18,498 bases of DNA. It comes from Dimargaris cristalligena (taxonomy: Eukaryota > Kickxellomycota > Dimargaritomycetes > Dimargaritales > Dimargaritaceae). The notes beneath the pieces are model-generated. The model was not told the DNA's origin, did not search any database, and worked only from the letters and a program-made list of their open reading frames with translations. Location: positions 1 through 18,498 of the forward strand of contig JANBQC010000563.1 of assembly GCA_027576995.1 (NCBI GenBank), written 5' to 3'. Positions 17,851 to 18,498 of the stretch are shown here, one piece after another (position 1 is the first letter of the stretch; every line of letters starts with the position of its first letter). Made by a program: the position numbers and the translations under genes.

Positions 17851-18498
17851 GGCTGGAAACAGCAGAAGAATAGGTTAGATGGAGCTCAACACTATAGATT
17901 GCGGAGCGGCGTGAAAATGAAATTGTACACGGCTGCCGCTCATCCCAACTGGCCTCTGTAATTGCTGCTTAAAAAAATCGGCGGCTTAAGAGACAAAGGT
18001 CTTTATATCGGGTATAAAACAAAGACCAAGCCCGGTTTTTCATGAGTAAATCGCAACATGGGTCCCCCCACTGCCCATTCCATAGTGACGTTCTTCATGT
18101 CTGGGGAAAATGGGAAAGTATTGTGGCCAACATATCAAGCGACCCTCCAAGCTCGTCGGCACCGCTCGACATTGATCAGCTAACACTTGGATGTAGCTTT
18201 CTCACATGCACTCTCATTCTCTTATTTCAATCCGCTGTTGGAAATATGAATTCAATAGTAAACGCAAGTGCCTTCAGATGCAACTAAAAAAGGATTTAAA
18301 GAAGAGAGAAAGAACCGCAAGGGGCAAAGCTAGATGCCCGCGGTTGGTTTTATTGAATTGGATAATAGCAGTAATAACGATTAGGACGAAGTTCCAGTTA
18401 TAGGATTGTAACGGGCCAATTGGCCCATAGCGGGCTAAACAGCCAATAGAATAGTTAGTGTAACATCCAGCAGAACGGGAGGATCTGCGCCCATCTGC

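Larger units (their letters stand above)
17583..18498. other. Upstream region of the small secreted-protein gene and window end
   Basis: Contains the leader and promoter of the minus-strand gene, a GCT/GAT trinucleotide run at 17785-17805, and a second TATA-like TATAAAA near 18013. An 81-codon plus frame at 18042-18287 begins with ATG about 25 bases after that element but has no domain or signal peptide. Nothing else was recognised. Confidence 0.5.

Noticed and set aside
18042..18287. 81-codon plus frame with a TATA-like element just upstream
   Set aside because: The TATA element is so close that transcription would start about at the ATG, and the product has no domain or signal peptide.
18413..18426. 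Perfect 14-base palindrome GGGCCAATTGGCCC
   Set aside because: About one palindrome of this length is expected by chance in 18 kb, and nothing nearby gives it a role.

Overview
The window looks like nuclear DNA of a fungus. Three genes encode Gal4-type Zn2Cys6 transcription factors, a class almost confined to fungi. One gene encodes a CRH-type chitin-glucan transglycosylase. Two secreted-protein genes are interrupted by GT-AG introns. Long AT-rich, apparently gene-free spacers separate the genes. An early-diverging lineage such as Kickxellomycotina or another zoopagomycete is possible. That placement is an impression from protein style and is not shown by the sequence.

Layout. Positions 1-1374 (minus) hold the first 458 codons of Zn2Cys6 factor A, cut by the window edge. 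Positions 2482-4370 (minus) hold a two-exon gene for a predicted secreted protein with an F-box-like segment. A 2.8 kb spacer follows. Positions 7191-9404 (minus) and 10830-13160 (plus) are complete, intronless Zn2Cys6 factors B and C, transcribed divergently from a 1.4 kb shared region. Positions 14211-15361 (minus) hold a two-exon GH16 CRH-type enzyme. Positions 17304-17582 (minus) hold a 92-residue secreted, strongly cationic, cysteine-free protein.

How it may fit together. The three factors are clear paralogues: same zinc-cluster spacing, same linker after the cluster, same regulatory domain. A and C resemble each other more than either resembles B. They lie among three predicted secretory-pathway products: one remodels the cell wall, one is a possible effector or matrix protein, and one has an F-box-like sequence behind a signal peptide. 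A local regulatory module acting on secreted products is an attractive inference, but nothing in the sequence proves it. Several ATG-less or marginal open frames elsewhere were examined and rejected. No tRNA, rRNA, CRISPR array or intact transposon was seen.
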